A stretch of DNA of 64,000 nt from JACQZU01 sp041908165. Lineage in GTDB: Bacteria > Acidobacteriota > Holophagae > Holophagales > Holophagaceae. The translations under genes and the position numbers were made by a program. The first letter of the stretch is position 1. Every line of letters starts with the position of its first letter. The notes beneath the pieces were generated by a model, which searched no databases, had not been told where the DNA came from, and saw nothing but the letters and a program-made list of their open reading frames with translations. Where the stretch lies: assembly GCA_041908165.1 (NCBI GenBank), contig JAYRFV010000065.1:1-64000 (forward strand), read 5' to 3'. Of this stretch, positions 63,822 through 64,000 are shown piece by piece.

Positions 63822-64000
63822 GGATTCCTCCTGGTTCCAGGTCCCGGGCCGCGGCCAGGTAGGCCCGGACCTTCGTTTCATCCTTCAGCCCGGGGGCGCG
63901 CTCCAGGCGGCTCGCGGCATCGAAGCCCCGGAGGTACGCGCGTGCCGAGGCCGGCAGGGCCGCGATCCGGTCCGCCAGGTTGCCGCCGTCCAGGCCGCCG
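63811..64000 (-). CDS. trpF: Phosphoribosylanthranilate isomerase, C-terminal part (partial)
   Basis: The frame entering at 64000 reads GGLDGGNLADRIAALPAS, then GFDAASRLERAPGLKDETKV, the conserved C-terminal phosphate-binding end of TrpF, and stops at TGA 63813-63811 inside the trpB start. The N-terminal portion lies beyond the window. Operon order trpF-trpB-trpA. Confidence 0.85.
   Translation of the reverse strand, partial: GGLDGGNLADRIAALPASARAYLRGFDAASRLERAPGLKDETKVRAYLAAARDLEPGGIHAL

Overview
The window is about 70% GC, densely coding, and organised in short operons with many 4-bp ATGA/GTGA overlaps. The gene content suggests an Acidobacteriota chromosome, probably of the Holophaga/Geothrix group. 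The clues are a large Oar-like TonB-dependent receptor with an N-terminal carboxypeptidase-regulatory-like domain, bacillithiol synthesis (BshA), a TamB-like protein, and intergenic tandem-repeat elements. This placement is inference, because no rRNA gene is present.

Layout. 190-6208: a P-loop protein, a double receiver, then an envelope trio (LtaS-like sulfatase-fold transferase, metallophosphoesterase, membrane protein). 6320-9934: dnaG and rpoD, with a clear sigma-70 promoter before rpoD. 9887-10278: the last 16 codons of rpoD occur three times in tandem. 10423-15490: Ser/Thr kinase and TamB-like protein. 15635-25157 (minus): a branched-chain amino acid cluster, leuA-leuB-leuC-leuD, then a leader peptide with a terminator, then ilvB-ilvN-ilvC-ilvE and a MoaD-like gene. 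A LysR regulator is divergent from leuA. 26230-28311: tyrosine phenol-lyase and an Lrp regulator. 28426-35299: hydrolase, acyltransferase, two histidine kinases and small proteins.

35296-58152 is the most interesting part, a probable peptidoglycan-utilisation region. Its first half handles sugars: NagZ, a SIS-domain deaminase, MurQ, AmpG, a NagX-like protein, a DigH-like lipoprotein, a GlcNAc-kinase-like ATPase and an AmiD-like lipoprotein. Its second half handles the stem peptide: TonB receptor, sodium:solute symporter, a second amidase lipoprotein, diaminopimelate decarboxylase, a D-Ala-D-Ala dipeptidase/L,D-transpeptidase fusion, alanine racemase, an NlpC/P60 endopeptidase, a dipeptide epimerase, a C26 gamma-glutamyl hydrolase-like protein and glutamate racemase. 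Several enzymes that are normally cytoplasmic (LysA, MurI, the epimerase) carry apparent export signals. This suggests stem peptides are dismantled and their amino acids converted outside the cytoplasm. That is inference and needs localisation data.

58252-64000: a nonsense-interrupted gene, a tRNA(CAT) whose 3' end is repeated downstream, bshA, yggT, a DivIVA-domain gene, and trpF(partial)-trpB-trpA-arfB. Two repeat phenomena recur. One is a set of intergenic inverted pairs of 8-9 bp tandem repeats. The other is tandem modules that copy the 3' end of the adjacent gene (rpoD, tRNA). No CRISPR array, rRNA operon, transposase or prophage gene was seen.
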